Assembly: GCF_023347275.1 (NCBI RefSeq)
Contig: NZ_CP094468.1
Span: forward strand, 2,604,001-2,668,000
Length of the DNA: 64,000 nucleotides
Direction: 5' to 3'
From: Faecalibacterium sp. I3-3-89
Lineage (GTDB): Bacteria > Bacillota > Clostridia > Oscillospirales > Ruminococcaceae
The stretch's first letter is position 1; each line of letters starts with the position of its first letter. The notes under the pieces were generated by a model. It did not search any database. It was not told the origin of the DNA and worked only from the letters and a program-made list of their open reading frames with translations. This document shows, one piece after another, positions 33,456 to 41,356 of this stretch. Position numbers and translations under genes: made by a program.

Positions 33456-35060
33456 ATGACAAATCGTGAAGAAATCGAGCGCCGCCGGACGTTTGCGATC
33501 ATCAGCCATCCCGACGCCGGCAAAACGACGCTGACCGAAAAGCTGCTGCTGTACGGCGGAGCCATCAATCAGGCCGGCTCTGTCAAGGGCAAGCAGAGCG
33601 CCAAGCACGCCGTGTCCGACTGGATGGACATTGAGAAGCAGCGCGGCATCTCCGTCACCTCCTCTGTCCTGCAGTTCAACTACGCCGGAAAGTGCGTCAA
33701 CATTCTGGACACCCCGGGCCATCAGGACTTCTCGGAGGATACCTACCGCACCCTGATGGCAGCCGACTCGGCGGTCATGGTCATCGACGCCGCCAAGGGC
33801 GTCGAGGCTCAGACCATCAAGCTGTTCAAGGTCTGCACCCTGCGCCACATCCCCATCTTCACCTTCATCAACAAGATGGACCGCGAGGCCCGCGACCCCT
33901 TCGAGCTGATGGAGAACATCGAAGAGATCCTTGGCATCAAGACCTACCCCATGAACTGGCCCATCGGCTGCGGCAAGGAGTTCAAGGGCGTGTTCGACCG
34001 CAACACCCGCAAGGTGCTGGCTTTCTCCAGCGACGGCCGCGCCAACGGCGTCAAGAAGGTCGAGGAGACCGAGGCCGAGCTGGGCGATGCCGCACTGGAC
34101 GAGCTGCTGACCCCCTACCTGCACCAGCAGCTCGTGGACGAGATCGAACTGCTGGACGGCGCTGCCGAGGAATTTGACCTCGACCGGGTGCTGCGCGGCG
34201 AGCTGAGTCCCGTCTTCTTCGGTTCTGCGCTGACCAACTTCGGCGTCGAGCCCTTCCTCGAAAACTTCCTCCGCCTCACCCCCACCCCGCTGGCCCGCGT
34301 GGACAGCCTGACCGGCGAGGCCGTTGACCCCTGCCGCGACGAGTTCTCGGCCTTCATCTTTAAGATCCAGGCCAACATGAACAAGGCACACCGCGATCGC
34401 ATCGCCTTTATGCGCATCTGCTCGGGCAAGTTCGAGCGCGGCATGGAAGCCTACCATGTGCAGGAGGGCAAGAACATCAAGCTGGCCACCGGCACCCAGC
34501 TGATGGCGCAGGATCGCGCCATCGTGGATGAGGCCTATGCAGGCGACATCATCGGCCTGTTCGACCCGGGCATCTTCTCCATCGGCGACACCCTGTGCAC
34601 CGGCAAGAAGAAGGTCGAGTTCGCCGGCATCCCCACCTTCTCTCCCGAGCACTTTGCCCGCATCGAGCAGAAGGACACCATGAAGCGCAAGCAGTTCGTG
34701 AAGGGCATGGAGCAGATCGCTCAGGAGGGCGCTATCCAGATCTTCCGCGAAGTGGGCGGCGGCATGGAGGAAGTCGTGGTCGGCGTCGTGGGCGTGCTGC
34801 AGCTGGAAGTGCTGGAGTACCGTCTGAACACCGAGTACAACGTGGAGATCCGGATGCAGCAGCTCCCCTTTGAGCAGCTGCGCTGGATCCAGAACGACCC
34901 CGACACCTACGTCCTGCGCGACCTCGACCTCACCAGCGACACCAAGGCCGTGGAGGACATGAAGGGCAACCGCCTGCTCCTGTTCACCTCCGATTGGGCC
35001 ATCCGCTGGGCCGAGACGCACAATGAGACGTTAAAGCTGAGCGAATTTGGCAATATTTAA
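33456..35060 (+). CDS. prfC: Peptide chain release factor 3
   Basis: 534 aa. A GTPase that removes RF1/RF2 from the ribosome after termination. Motifs G1 (SHPDAGKTTL), G2 region (QRGISVTSS), G3 (DTPGHQDFSED) and G4 (FINKMDREARDP) are intact. The RF3-specific insert (NWPIGCGKEFKGVFDR), domain II and the C-terminal domain (VVGVVGVLQLEVLEYRL) are all present. AGGAG is 12 nt from the ATG. Its own terminator follows. Confidence 0.95.
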   Translation: MTNREEIERRRTFAIISHPDAGKTTLTEKLLLYGGAINQAGSVKGKQSAKHAVSDWMDIEKQRGISVTSSVLQFNYAGKCVNILDTPGHQDFSEDTYRTLMAADSAVMVIDAAKGVEAQTIKLFKVCTLRHIPIFTFINKMDREARDPFELMENIEEILGIKTYPMNWPIGCGKEFKGVFDRNTRKVLAFSSDGRANGVKKVEETEAELGDAALDELLTPYLHQQLVDEIELLDGAAEEFDLDRVLRGELSPVFFGSALTNFGVEPFLENFLRLTPTPLARVDSLTGEAVDPCRDEFSAFIFKIQANMNKAHRDRIAFMRICSGKFERGMEAYHVQEGKNIKLATGTQLMAQDRAIVDEAYAGDIIGLFDPGIFSIGDTLCTGKKKVEFAGIPTFSPEHFARIEQKDTMKRKQFVKGMEQIAQEGAIQIFREVGGGMEEVVVGVVGVLQLEVLEYRLNTEYNVEIRMQQLPFEQLRWIQNDPDTYVLRDLDLTSDTKAVEDMKGNRLLLFTSDWAIRWAETHNETLKLSEFGNI

Positions 35061-35073
35061 GTTACAGGTTTCC

Positions 35074-35114
35074 AAGAGCTGCTGTGCAGAGCACCTGCAC
35101 GGCAGCTCTTTTTG
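35074..35114 (+). terminator. Terminator of prfC
   Basis: AGAGCTGC / GCAGCTCT outer stem continued by GTGCAG / CTGCAC, followed by TTTTT. Confidence 0.9.
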
Positions 35115-35191
35115 GAATATATTAGAAATACAACAATGAGTCCCAGTAGTCCCCTCTCGGGAGCACCGCTGGCAAAGAAGGTAATGGATCT

Positions 35192-36175
35192 ATGGAAAAA
35201 CGTAATATTGGCAAAAGCGGCCTTTCTGCCCCCTTTCTGGGGCTGGGCACATGGGCCATCGGCGGCGGACGCTGGTGGGGCGACAATGACGATGCCCTGT
35301 CGGTAAAGGCCATCGAGACTGCCGTGGAGCAGGGCATCGTCTGGATCGACACTGCCCCCATCTACGGCCTTTACCACAGCGAAGAGGTGGTGGGCGAGGC
35401 TTTGCGCCACATCGACCGGGACAAGGTCATCCTCTCCACCAAGTGCGGCCTCGAGTGGCGGCACGAAAGCCCTGTTCTCCACAAGGTCGTGGATGGTGTG
35501 CAGACCTACCGCGACCTCTCCGCCAAGAGCATCATCGAGGATGTGGAAGACAGCCTGCGCCGCCTCGGCACCGACCATCTGGACGTGCTGTACACCCACT
35601 GGCAGACGCCGGACCTCTCCATCTTCCCGCTGGAAGAGACCGTCGAGGCCATGATGAAGCTCAAAGAGCAGGGCAAGATCCGGGCCATCGGCGCATCCAA
35701 CACCACCGCCGACCTCATCCGCGGCTACTGCAAGTACGGCCAGCTGGACGTCATTCAGGAGAAGTACAGCCTGTTGACCCGCCGCATCGAAAAGCAGCTG
35801 CTGCCCACCTGCAAGGAGCTGGGCGTGTCCATTCAGGCCTACTCTCCCTTGGAGCAGGGCCTGCTCACCGGCAAGGTGACGATGGACACCACCTATCCCG
35901 AGGGCAGCACCCGGAACACGAACCCCTGCTTCCAGCCTGCCCGCCGGGCACAGGCCATCCACCTGCTGGACAGCTGGGGCGACCTCTGCGAGAAGTACCA
36001 CTGCACCAAGGCGCAGCTGGTCATCGCCCTGACGGCCCGGATGATCCCCGGCCTGCACGTCCTGTGCGGTGCACGGACGCCCGAGCAGGCCATCGACAAC
36101 GCCGGTGCGCTCCACATCACGCTGGAAGGCGCCGACGCCGTCCAGATGAAGTGGGACGTGGACGCCATCTCCTGA
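35192..36175 (+). CDS. Aldo/keto reductase
   Basis: 327 aa. NADPH-dependent TIM-barrel oxidoreductase. The tetrad is visible: Asp in IDTAPIYG, Tyr in the same block, Lys in LSTKCGLEW and His in YTHWQTPD. Cofactor-binding segments AIGASNTTADLIRGY and IPGLHVLCGARTPEQ are typical. The substrate is not predictable. The ribosome site is weak (GAAGGTAATGG). Its stop is 13 bp from the left terminal repeat of the mobile element. Confidence 0.9.
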   Translation: MEKRNIGKSGLSAPFLGLGTWAIGGGRWWGDNDDALSVKAIETAVEQGIVWIDTAPIYGLYHSEEVVGEALRHIDRDKVILSTKCGLEWRHESPVLHKVVDGVQTYRDLSAKSIIEDVEDSLRRLGTDHLDVLYTHWQTPDLSIFPLEETVEAMMKLKEQGKIRAIGASNTTADLIRGYCKYGQLDVIQEKYSLLTRRIEKQLLPTCKELGVSIQAYSPLEQGLLTGKVTMDTTYPEGSTRNTNPCFQPARRAQAIHLLDSWGDLCEKYHCTKAQLVIALTARMIPGLHVLCGARTPEQAIDNAGALHITLEGADAVQMKWDVDAIS

Positions 36176-36188
36176 AGCTTTTCTATAA

Positions 36189-36236
36189 CAAAAGGGACTG
36201 CTGCGTAGCAGAGTTCCCATAAAACAGTATTTGCAA
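36189..36236 (+). repeat. Left terminal inverted repeat (proposed attL arm)
   Basis: Starts CAAAAGGGACTG and contains an inner TAAAACAGT at 36220-36228; between them is a small dyad CTGCT-GCGT-AGCAG. Both shared blocks recur in inverse orientation at the right end, about 40 nt apart in both cases. Confidence 0.7.
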
Positions 36237-36260
36237 AAGCTCCCGAAATGGGGAAGATTT

Positions 36261-36289
36261 GGCGTGACTTCGGTCACGCCTTTTCTTTT
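36261..36289 (+). terminator. TTCG-loop hairpin with plus-strand T-run
   Basis: GGCGTGAC-TTCG-GTCACGCC followed by TTTTCTTTT. It stops plus-strand transcripts entering from the aldo/keto reductase; the stop codon of the recombinase gene (minus strand) lies inside the stem. Confidence 0.8.
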
Positions 36290-37911
36290 GCTTCCAGTTC
36301 ATCCAGAGGGATGTACCCCAGCCCATCGTACTTGATATGGATGTGCTGCACCCGCTTTCCGCTGGACTTATCCGGGGCATCCACATAGATGGCCGACACC
36401 AGTTCACGGAGAGCATAAGGGGTGAGTTCTTCAATATGAACGTACTTGTGCGCTTTCTGGACGAACTTTTCAATATTCTCGATCTGCTGTTCCTGTACTT
36501 CAATTTCCTGCTGGATGGAGAGAACTTCCTCTTCCAGCTGCTTCTGTTCGGCATCGTAGCTCTGACTCATCATGTCGAAGCGGTCATCGCTCAGCTTTCC
36601 GTTAACATTGTCCTCGTAAATCTTCATGAACAGCCGTTTGAGGTCTGCGATCCGCTTCTTATTCCGGGCAAGCTGCTTCTTCAGGACAGTCAGCTTTTCG
36701 GTGCTTTCCACCCGAAGCTGCTCCTCCATGACCTTGCGGAAGTAGTCCTCATGACAGAGGATGTAGTCCGTCACCCGCTGAACATGGCTTAGCACACGGC
36801 CCTCCAAAACCTTTACCCGGATGAAGTGTCCCTTGCACTTGCTCCCGTTCTTCTTGTGCAGAGAGCAATCAAAGAAGTCTTGACTGAAGTCCCTGTGATT
36901 GGACGAACCATATTGCATCTTGGAACCGCAGTCAGCGCAGTAGACCATACCGGAGAAAATGCTGCTCTTGCCTGTCCGGGTCATGCGGTGACGCTGGCTA
37001 CGAATCTCCCGAACCTTTTCAAACACATCATCGTCAATAATGCGCTCATGTGTATCCGGGAAGATAGCCTGATTTTCCACGGGATTCAGATGTCTCTTTT
37101 TATCCCAGATAGAGTTAGTATAGGTCTTAAAGTTGACTGTGCAGCCAGTGTACTCCAGGCGTTCCAGAATCGAACTTACTGCTCTTTTATCCCAGCGATA
37201 AGGGTCTTCCGGGGCGGGTGAGTTCGTACTCAGGCCATGGCTCAACTTATAGGCGGTGGGAGTCAGAACTTTGTCCACCCACAGTTGGTTTGCAATTTGG
37301 GTCGGGCCACGGCCTTCCATGCACATGGAGAAGATGCGCTTCACGATTGCAGCCGCTTCTGGATCAACAAGCCAATGTTTCAGGTTCTCCGGGTCTTTCA
37401 CATAGCCGTACGGCACATTGACCGTCAGCGGTACTCCACGCTCTCCCTTGGCCTTCTGAACAGCCCGAATCTTGCGGCTGGTATCACGGGCGTAAAACTC
37501 GTTGAACCAGTTCTTAATGCCCGCAAAATCGTTGTTTACGCTGTTCGGGTCAATGGTGTCGTAGTTGTCGTTAATGGCAATGTAGCGAACGCCATACTGA
37601 GGAAAAGTGAAGTTTGTGTACAGACCTGTCAAGGCAGAATTGCGTCCCAGTCGGGACAAATCCTTCGTGATAACGATTCCTACACGCCCCGCTTCAATCT
37701 CGACCAGCATACTCTGAAAGCCGGGGCGGTCGTAGTTCGTGCCGGAATATCCATCGTCCACAAAGAACACCGGGTTCGGAAAGTGATTCTTCTTAGCGTA
37801 TTCCAGAAGAATAGCCTTCTGGTTCTCAATGGACAGGCTTTCGCCGAGCCGTGCGTCCTCTTGCGACAGTCGGCAGTAAAGTGCGGTGATTTTATTCGTT
37901 GCTCCAGACAT
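36274..37911 (-). CDS. Large serine recombinase
   Basis: 545 aa. N-terminal resolvase domain (about 1-150) with the catalytic Ser in ALYCRLSQED, ITKDLSRLGRN and the E-helix. A recombinase domain (about 165-290, GYVKDPENLKHWLVDPE) and a zinc ribbon (YCADCGSKMQYG, then CSLHKKNGSKCKG) follow, then a long coiled coil (about 395-500). This is the TndX/TnpX type, which integrates and excises elements at short core sites. The ATG at 37911 has AAGGAGGA 7 nt upstream; an alternative ATG at 37998 overlaps the upstream stop as ATGA and would add 29 residues. All domains look intact. Confidence 0.88.
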   Translation of the reverse strand: MSGATNKITALYCRLSQEDARLGESLSIENQKAILLEYAKKNHFPNPVFFVDDGYSGTNYDRPGFQSMLVEIEAGRVGIVITKDLSRLGRNSALTGLYTNFTFPQYGVRYIAINDNYDTIDPNSVNNDFAGIKNWFNEFYARDTSRKIRAVQKAKGERGVPLTVNVPYGYVKDPENLKHWLVDPEAAAIVKRIFSMCMEGRGPTQIANQLWVDKVLTPTAYKLSHGLSTNSPAPEDPYRWDKRAVSSILERLEYTGCTVNFKTYTNSIWDKKRHLNPVENQAIFPDTHERIIDDDVFEKVREIRSQRHRMTRTGKSSIFSGMVYCADCGSKMQYGSSNHRDFSQDFFDCSLHKKNGSKCKGHFIRVKVLEGRVLSHVQRVTDYILCHEDYFRKVMEEQLRVESTEKLTVLKKQLARNKKRIADLKRLFMKIYEDNVNGKLSDDRFDMMSQSYDAEQKQLEEEVLSIQQEIEVQEQQIENIEKFVQKAHKYVHIEELTPYALRELVSAIYVDAPDKSSGKRVQHIHIKYDGLGYIPLDELEAKEKA

Positions 37912-37994
37912 TGTTGTGTCCTCCTTACTCTGTGGAGCAACTGTCGGTACAGGATTGGTTACCGGGTCAAGTATAGCAGAATTGGACGCAGTTG

Positions 37995-38459
37995 TCATTC
38001 GTCTGCACCCTCATCTTCAAATTTTTGCTGGGCGTTCTTGGCAACAATGCGCTCCAGCTTCTTCAAAAAGGACTCCTTGCCCTCATAGCTGCCGGTCACG
38101 GTGTAGGTGGTGTGACCGACTTTCTCCGTGGTGGTCAGTTCTGGAATCCAGAAAGCGGACAGGTTCTTGACATGGAGGTTGCCGTTCTCGTCCACATAAG
38201 AGCTGTGTTTCTTCTGCTCTTCGGTCAAGGGCTTCCGCTTGAAATAGATTTCATTTTCGGAGATGTTCACAGTCTCGCTGGTCTGCTCTTTCGGGGCATC
38301 ATCATACAGCTGTGCGAAAAATGCCAGTGCATCTTCGGGTGGTTCTTCCTCCATGAGCTGCTCGAAAACTCGCTGTTCCTCTGCCGAGAGGTTATTCCAT
38401 GCGGCTTCCAACTCCTGCTCGTTGGCTGCGTTGACGAAGGCTTCGATCTCTTTTTTCAT
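37995..38459 (-). CDS. Hypothetical acidic protein of the mobile element
   Basis: 154 aa, very rich in Glu/Asp and predicted to be soluble and partly helical (EQELEAAWNNLSAEEQRVFEQL). Later it has NEIYFKRKPLTEEQKKH and KNLSAFWIPELTTTEKVG, and ends in a basic-then-acidic tail. No family recognised. AAAGGAGG lies 7 nt before the ATG. It is directly upstream of the recombinase and its stop overlaps an ATG of the recombinase frame, suggesting coupling; a role as a recombination directionality or control factor is possible but not shown. Confidence 0.65.
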   Translation of the reverse strand: MKKEIEAFVNAANEQELEAAWNNLSAEEQRVFEQLMEEEPPEDALAFFAQLYDDAPKEQTSETVNISENEIYFKRKPLTEEQKKHSSYVDENGNLHVKNLSAFWIPELTTTEKVGHTTYTVTGSYEGKESFLKKLERIVAKNAQQKFEDEGADE

Positions 38460-38623
38460 GGTGCATCCTCCTTTGGCTGCGAAAAGCGGATTTTCAAAAA
38501 GTATGGGTTTTCGTGAGAGCAAGAATCGTCCCGTGGCCACAAATTTTCAATTCTTGAAAATTCTTGCCCTTTTGGGACAGCTTCTTGTTGGGGCGTGCCT
38601 GCCCCAAACCCTGCTAGGTGATT

Positions 38624-38908
38624 TCATTCTTGGTGGTTGCTATATTGCTTATATGCCTTTTCAAATCCTGATTTGTTATATATGATAAATTTATAACATT
38701 CTCCATCTTTCATGGAAATTGCTGCAACAGGAACGACCATCTGACTCCATGAAAGCTCCCTTATCTCGTTCATGGGCAATACAAGGTTGCGATACAGTGG
38801 ACTGACTGTGAGCTTTTGAGTTGAATATGTAATGCTCTGTTCATCAATGTACAAACCACCGCCAATGATTCCATTACGGCATAAGCTACACACAAAAGTT
38901 TTTCCCAT
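38624..38908 (-). CDS. Hypothetical GRAM/PH-like small protein
   Basis: 94 aa. It starts MGKTFVCSLCRNGIIGGG with a CxxC pair and then shows alternating beta strands (GLYIDEQSITYST, NLVLPMNEIRELSW, PVAAISMKDGECYKFIIYN) and a C-terminal helix GFEKAYKQY, the pattern of GRAM or bacterial PH domains. AGGAGG is 10 nt before the ATG. First gene of the element in its transcription direction; 165 bp separate it from the next. Function unknown. Confidence 0.6.
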   Translation of the reverse strand: MGKTFVCSLCRNGIIGGGLYIDEQSITYSTQKLTVSPLYRNLVLPMNEIRELSWSQMVVPVAAISMKDGECYKFIIYNKSGFEKAYKQYSNHQE

Positions 38909-39459
38909 AATATTACCGCCTCCTATTAGTTGATGGTTGGTTAAGTTGAGTATATCATATTGATTTCCAGAAGAACACCCCTATATAGGAGATTTTAGCC
39001 GTTTTACTGCGTACGTGCGTACGAGAGATTGGTACGCACGTACGCAGCGATTTGCCCGAAGCGCACCCTATATAGCCGTTTCCCCCTCGGAGAGCCCACT
39101 ACACTTTGCAGACCACAGGGATGAAAGTGTCATAGTGGGTTATTACACTTCCGCAGAAGTGCCTTCTCCTCGCCGCAGACAGCCGGGTGTGCCTTTTGTG
39201 AGAGCTTTCTGTGCGGCGAATCTACATCGCCCACAGGCGATGTAAGCAGGGATTCCAAAGGGGCGCAGCACCCTTGGCACACGACTTTGGTACAAAGTCT
39301 AGTGTGTTACACCTTTCCAGAGGTGTATACGTTCCTGAAATGCAAAAAGCCCCATACCCAACACCTTAACGGTGCGGACATGGGACTTGATGCTTCCTCG
39401 GCCTAGCCGGGTACTCCGTAACCAATCCTGACAGGCAGTTGCCGTGTCATTTTTCGAAA
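38909..39459. other. Hairpin-rich noncoding end of the mobile element
   Basis: About 550 bp with no supported gene. It contains the perfect 16-bp inverted repeat at 39007-39047; CCCTATATAG twice (about 38980 and 39066); a perfect hairpin TACATCGCC-CACA-GGCGATGTA (39221-39242); and nested dyads around 39279-39306 and 39305-39320. A 76-codon frame at 39015 has no ribosome site and I do not call it. The region could hold the promoter and operator of the element, a structured RNA or recombinase accessory sites. Confidence 0.5.
39007..39047. repeat. Perfect 16-bp inverted repeat with 9-nt spacer
   Basis: CTGCGTACGTGCGTAC, spacer GAGAGATTG, then the exact reverse complement. Each arm is itself nearly palindromic (GTACGTGCGTAC). 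It lies about 100 bp upstream of the 94-aa gene, and the absence of a T-run argues against a terminator. Confidence 0.85.
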
Positions 39460-39500
39460 ACTGTTTTACGGATACCCAGCAGTTGCAACAGTCCCTTTTG
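39452..39500 (-). repeat. Right terminal inverted repeat (proposed attR arm)
   Basis: On the minus strand it starts CAAAAGGGACTG (39489-39500) and has the inner TAAAACAGT (39460-39468), matching the left end apart from a 1-nt indel and substitutions between. It begins 8 bp after the stop codon of the LytM-like gene. Confidence 0.7.
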
Positions 39501-39507
39501 TATTTTT

Positions 39508-40812
39508 TCATCCGTTCTCCTTCCAGAACAGCCCCCCGCTGGTCTGGAACAGGGGCCACGGGTTCACGCTCTTGCTGCCGAGCTTGAAGTCCATCGTCAT
39601 CTCCTCGCCCAGCGCGCCCACAGCCTGCCCCCGCTCGACGCTCTGGCCAGCGCTGACCGAGAGGGCGTCCAGCCCGTAGAGGTAGCTGCGCAGCCCGCAG
39701 CCGTGGTCGATGACGACGGTGTTTCCGGTGAGGGCGAGATATTTCGTCAGCACCACGACGCCCGCCGCCGGGGCGCGGCAGGGTTCGCCCGGGATGGTGT
39801 AAAGTTTTGTGGAGTTGGACCTGCTGCCCTGCTTGCCGCCGGTGACTTTCACCTGCCCGAAATCCACGAGGGTCATGTAGTTCTCCGCCGGGCAGACGAA
39901 GCCGCCGCTCCACAGCTTTTCGCGGGCGGGCTGCTCGTAGAGAGGCCAGACGATGTTGCGGAACTCGGCGTTGGCCTCCTCGGAGGCCTCCGGCCCGGCT
40001 TCCACCTCGACAGTGCCAAAATCCTTCGGGATGACGGTGATGTTCTTTGTCACCGTCTCGCCGCCCACCGTAAAGGTCACTTCGTGGGCACCGGCGGAGG
40101 CGTTGTAGGCCGCCGGGATGTAGGCACGCCACCCGCTGCCCAAGCGGACGGCCTGCACGCTGCCGAGGTCTGTTTCCACGGCAGGGGCGGTGTCGCCCAC
40201 CATGCCGGTGAAGGCCGCCGCTACCGTGCCGCCCTGCTCCACCCGGTCGGCAGAAAGCTCCACTCCGGCGCTGGCCTGCAAGGTGAACCGGAAGGAGTAA
40301 TAGTACCAGCCTGTGGGCTTTGCGGGCTTCTCCAGCCGGGGATTTCGCCGGAGCTGGCCGGTGCTGCCGCCCTCGAACTGGGTGGCCAGCATCGTCTCCG
40401 GCATCCGCCAGAGCGTCAGCTCGGCCTTGTAGTCTCCGTTGGCCGGGAAGAGGAAGTCCTCGTAGGCGGGCACCGTGCCCGTGAAGACCACATTGCCCGC
40501 GCTGTCGGTGATGGTCAGAGGGCCGTAGCTGAACCAGTCGGGCAGGGTGAAAGCCGGATGGGCGTCGTAGAGGACGCCCAGCTTCTGCACCGTGAGGGTG
40601 CGGGGGCTGGCGAATACCTTGTCCAGCTGACCGCCCAGCAGCGGCACCTGCCAGCACCAGCCGTTGGGTTCCAGCTCCTGCCCGGCGAACTGCACCGCAG
40701 AGGCAGGCTTCGCCCCCTCCGAGGTGAACGAGTAGCTCACGCTCATCACCGCCGCCAGCAGCACCGCGACGCCCAGCGCCACGCCGATGAGCCATAATAA
40801 AAGTCGTTTCAT
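39508..40812 (-). CDS. Membrane-anchored LytM/M23-like protein with degenerate metal site
   Basis: 434 aa. An N-terminal helix (LLLWLIGVALGVAVLLAAVM) anchors it outside the membrane. A long beta-rich region of about 290 aa with Ig-like character (TLTVQKLGVLYDAHP, GGTVAAAFTGMVGDTAP, ITVIPKDFGTVEVE) precedes a LytM domain (about 350-425: CRAPAAGVVVLTKYLALTGNTVVIDHGCGLRSYL). The usual zinc ligands HxxxD and HxH are replaced (YTIPGEP; TMDFKL), so it is probably not a peptidase but a regulator or binder of peptidoglycan. The start at 40812 follows AAAGGGG. Its stop lies at the right edge of the mobile element, so the natural terminator may have been displaced. Confidence 0.75.
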   Translation of the reverse strand: MKRLLLWLIGVALGVAVLLAAVMSVSYSFTSEGAKPASAVQFAGQELEPNGWCWQVPLLGGQLDKVFASPRTLTVQKLGVLYDAHPAFTLPDWFSYGPLTITDSAGNVVFTGTVPAYEDFLFPANGDYKAELTLWRMPETMLATQFEGGSTGQLRRNPRLEKPAKPTGWYYYSFRFTLQASAGVELSADRVEQGGTVAAAFTGMVGDTAPAVETDLGSVQAVRLGSGWRAYIPAAYNASAGAHEVTFTVGGETVTKNITVIPKDFGTVEVEAGPEASEEANAEFRNIVWPLYEQPAREKLWSGGFVCPAENYMTLVDFGQVKVTGGKQGSRSNSTKLYTIPGEPCRAPAAGVVVLTKYLALTGNTVVIDHGCGLRSYLYGLDALSVSAGQSVERGQAVGALGEEMTMDFKLGSKSVNPWPLFQTSGGLFWKENG

Positions 40813-40849
40813 GCCATGTACCCCTTTTCTGCGCAGCACTCCTCTATTT

Positions 40850-40902
40850 GGCTCCCCTCGATAGGGGAGCTGTCCGCGCCAAAGCGCGGACTGAGAGGTT
40901 TT
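40850..40902 (+). repeat. Single palindromic repeat module, copy 3
   Basis: GGCTCCCC-TCGATA-GGGGAGC, then variable hairpin GTCCGCG-CCAAAG-CGCGGAC, then CTGAGAGGTTTT. Only one module is present, with no partner module nearby. Confidence 0.85.
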
Positions 40903-40928
40903 CTTTCAAATCCTGTGCTGCGGGTAAG

Positions 40929-40975
40929 AAAAAGGGCGCACCGACACAGCCCTGTTACAGACTGCCGGTGCGCCC
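40929..40975 (-). terminator. Terminator of the 69-aa membrane protein gene
   Basis: GGGCGCACCG / CGGTGCGCCC ten-bp stem with a 22-nt loop, followed on the minus strand by TTTTT. Confidence 0.8.
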
Positions 40976-41004
40976 TCTGGTGTTTTGTTCTGTTTCGGCC
41001 CGCG

Positions 41005-41214
41005 TTATTCGGCAGTATCCTCAGCGGGAGCTGCCTCTTCTTCGGCCTCGGCAGGCTCTTCCTCAGCGGGGGCGGCGGTATCCTCGCCGAACAGCAGGCG
41101 CTCGTACTCGTCCAGCTCCTTCTCACGGCGGCGCAGATAAACAGCCACAGCGGTCAGCGCACCCGCTACAGCGGCCAGCGTTGCGGCAACAGCGATCAGA
41201 CAAGAATTCTTCAT
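41005..41214 (-). CDS. Small membrane protein with acidic tail
   Basis: 69 aa. One hydrophobic helix (SCLIAVAATLAAVAGALTAVAVYL) followed by RRREKELDEYERLLFG and a Glu/Ala/Pro-rich tail, a layout like YtxH-type small proteins. It has a positive stop-transfer cluster, so the tail is cytoplasmic. AAGGAG is 12 nt upstream of the ATG. It lies between mutY and the LytM-like gene with its own terminator. Function unknown. Confidence 0.7.
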   Translation of the reverse strand: MKNSCLIAVAATLAAVAGALTAVAVYLRRREKELDEYERLLFGEDTAAPAEEEPAEAEEEAAPAEDTAE

Positions 41215-41356
41215 AGGTTCAGCACACTCCTTTTTGGTCGAACCAGCGGTCCAGCCATTCTCAGCGGTCATTCCGCGGCACAGACTCGGTCTATTCTGCA
41301 ACTATTATACCCGTACTGCGCGAAAATTACAACCAAAAAGGCAAAATTTTGCTTTT

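Larger units (their letters stand above)
36189..39500 (-). mobile_element. Small integrated element with a large serine recombinase and terminal inverted repeats
   Basis: A 3.3-kb segment with visibly lower GC content than its neighbours lies between the ends of two convergent chromosomal genes. It carries a large serine recombinase, an acidic 154-aa protein, a 94-aa protein and about 590 bp of hairpin-rich noncoding DNA. Its edges are imperfect inverted repeats of about 49 bp. It has no transposase, replication or conjugation gene, so it is either a minimal mobilisable element or a remnant. The exact crossover dinucleotide is not determined. Confidence 0.7.

Noticed and set aside
39015..39245. 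76-codon frame in the noncoding end of the mobile element
   Set aside because: It overlaps the perfect inverted repeat and hairpins, lacks a ribosome site and has no recognisable sequence.
39460..39500. Right terminal repeat read as a rho-independent terminator
   Set aside because: The internal dyad (GTTGCAAC) is only four pairs per arm with no loop, and the match to the left end explains the sequence better.
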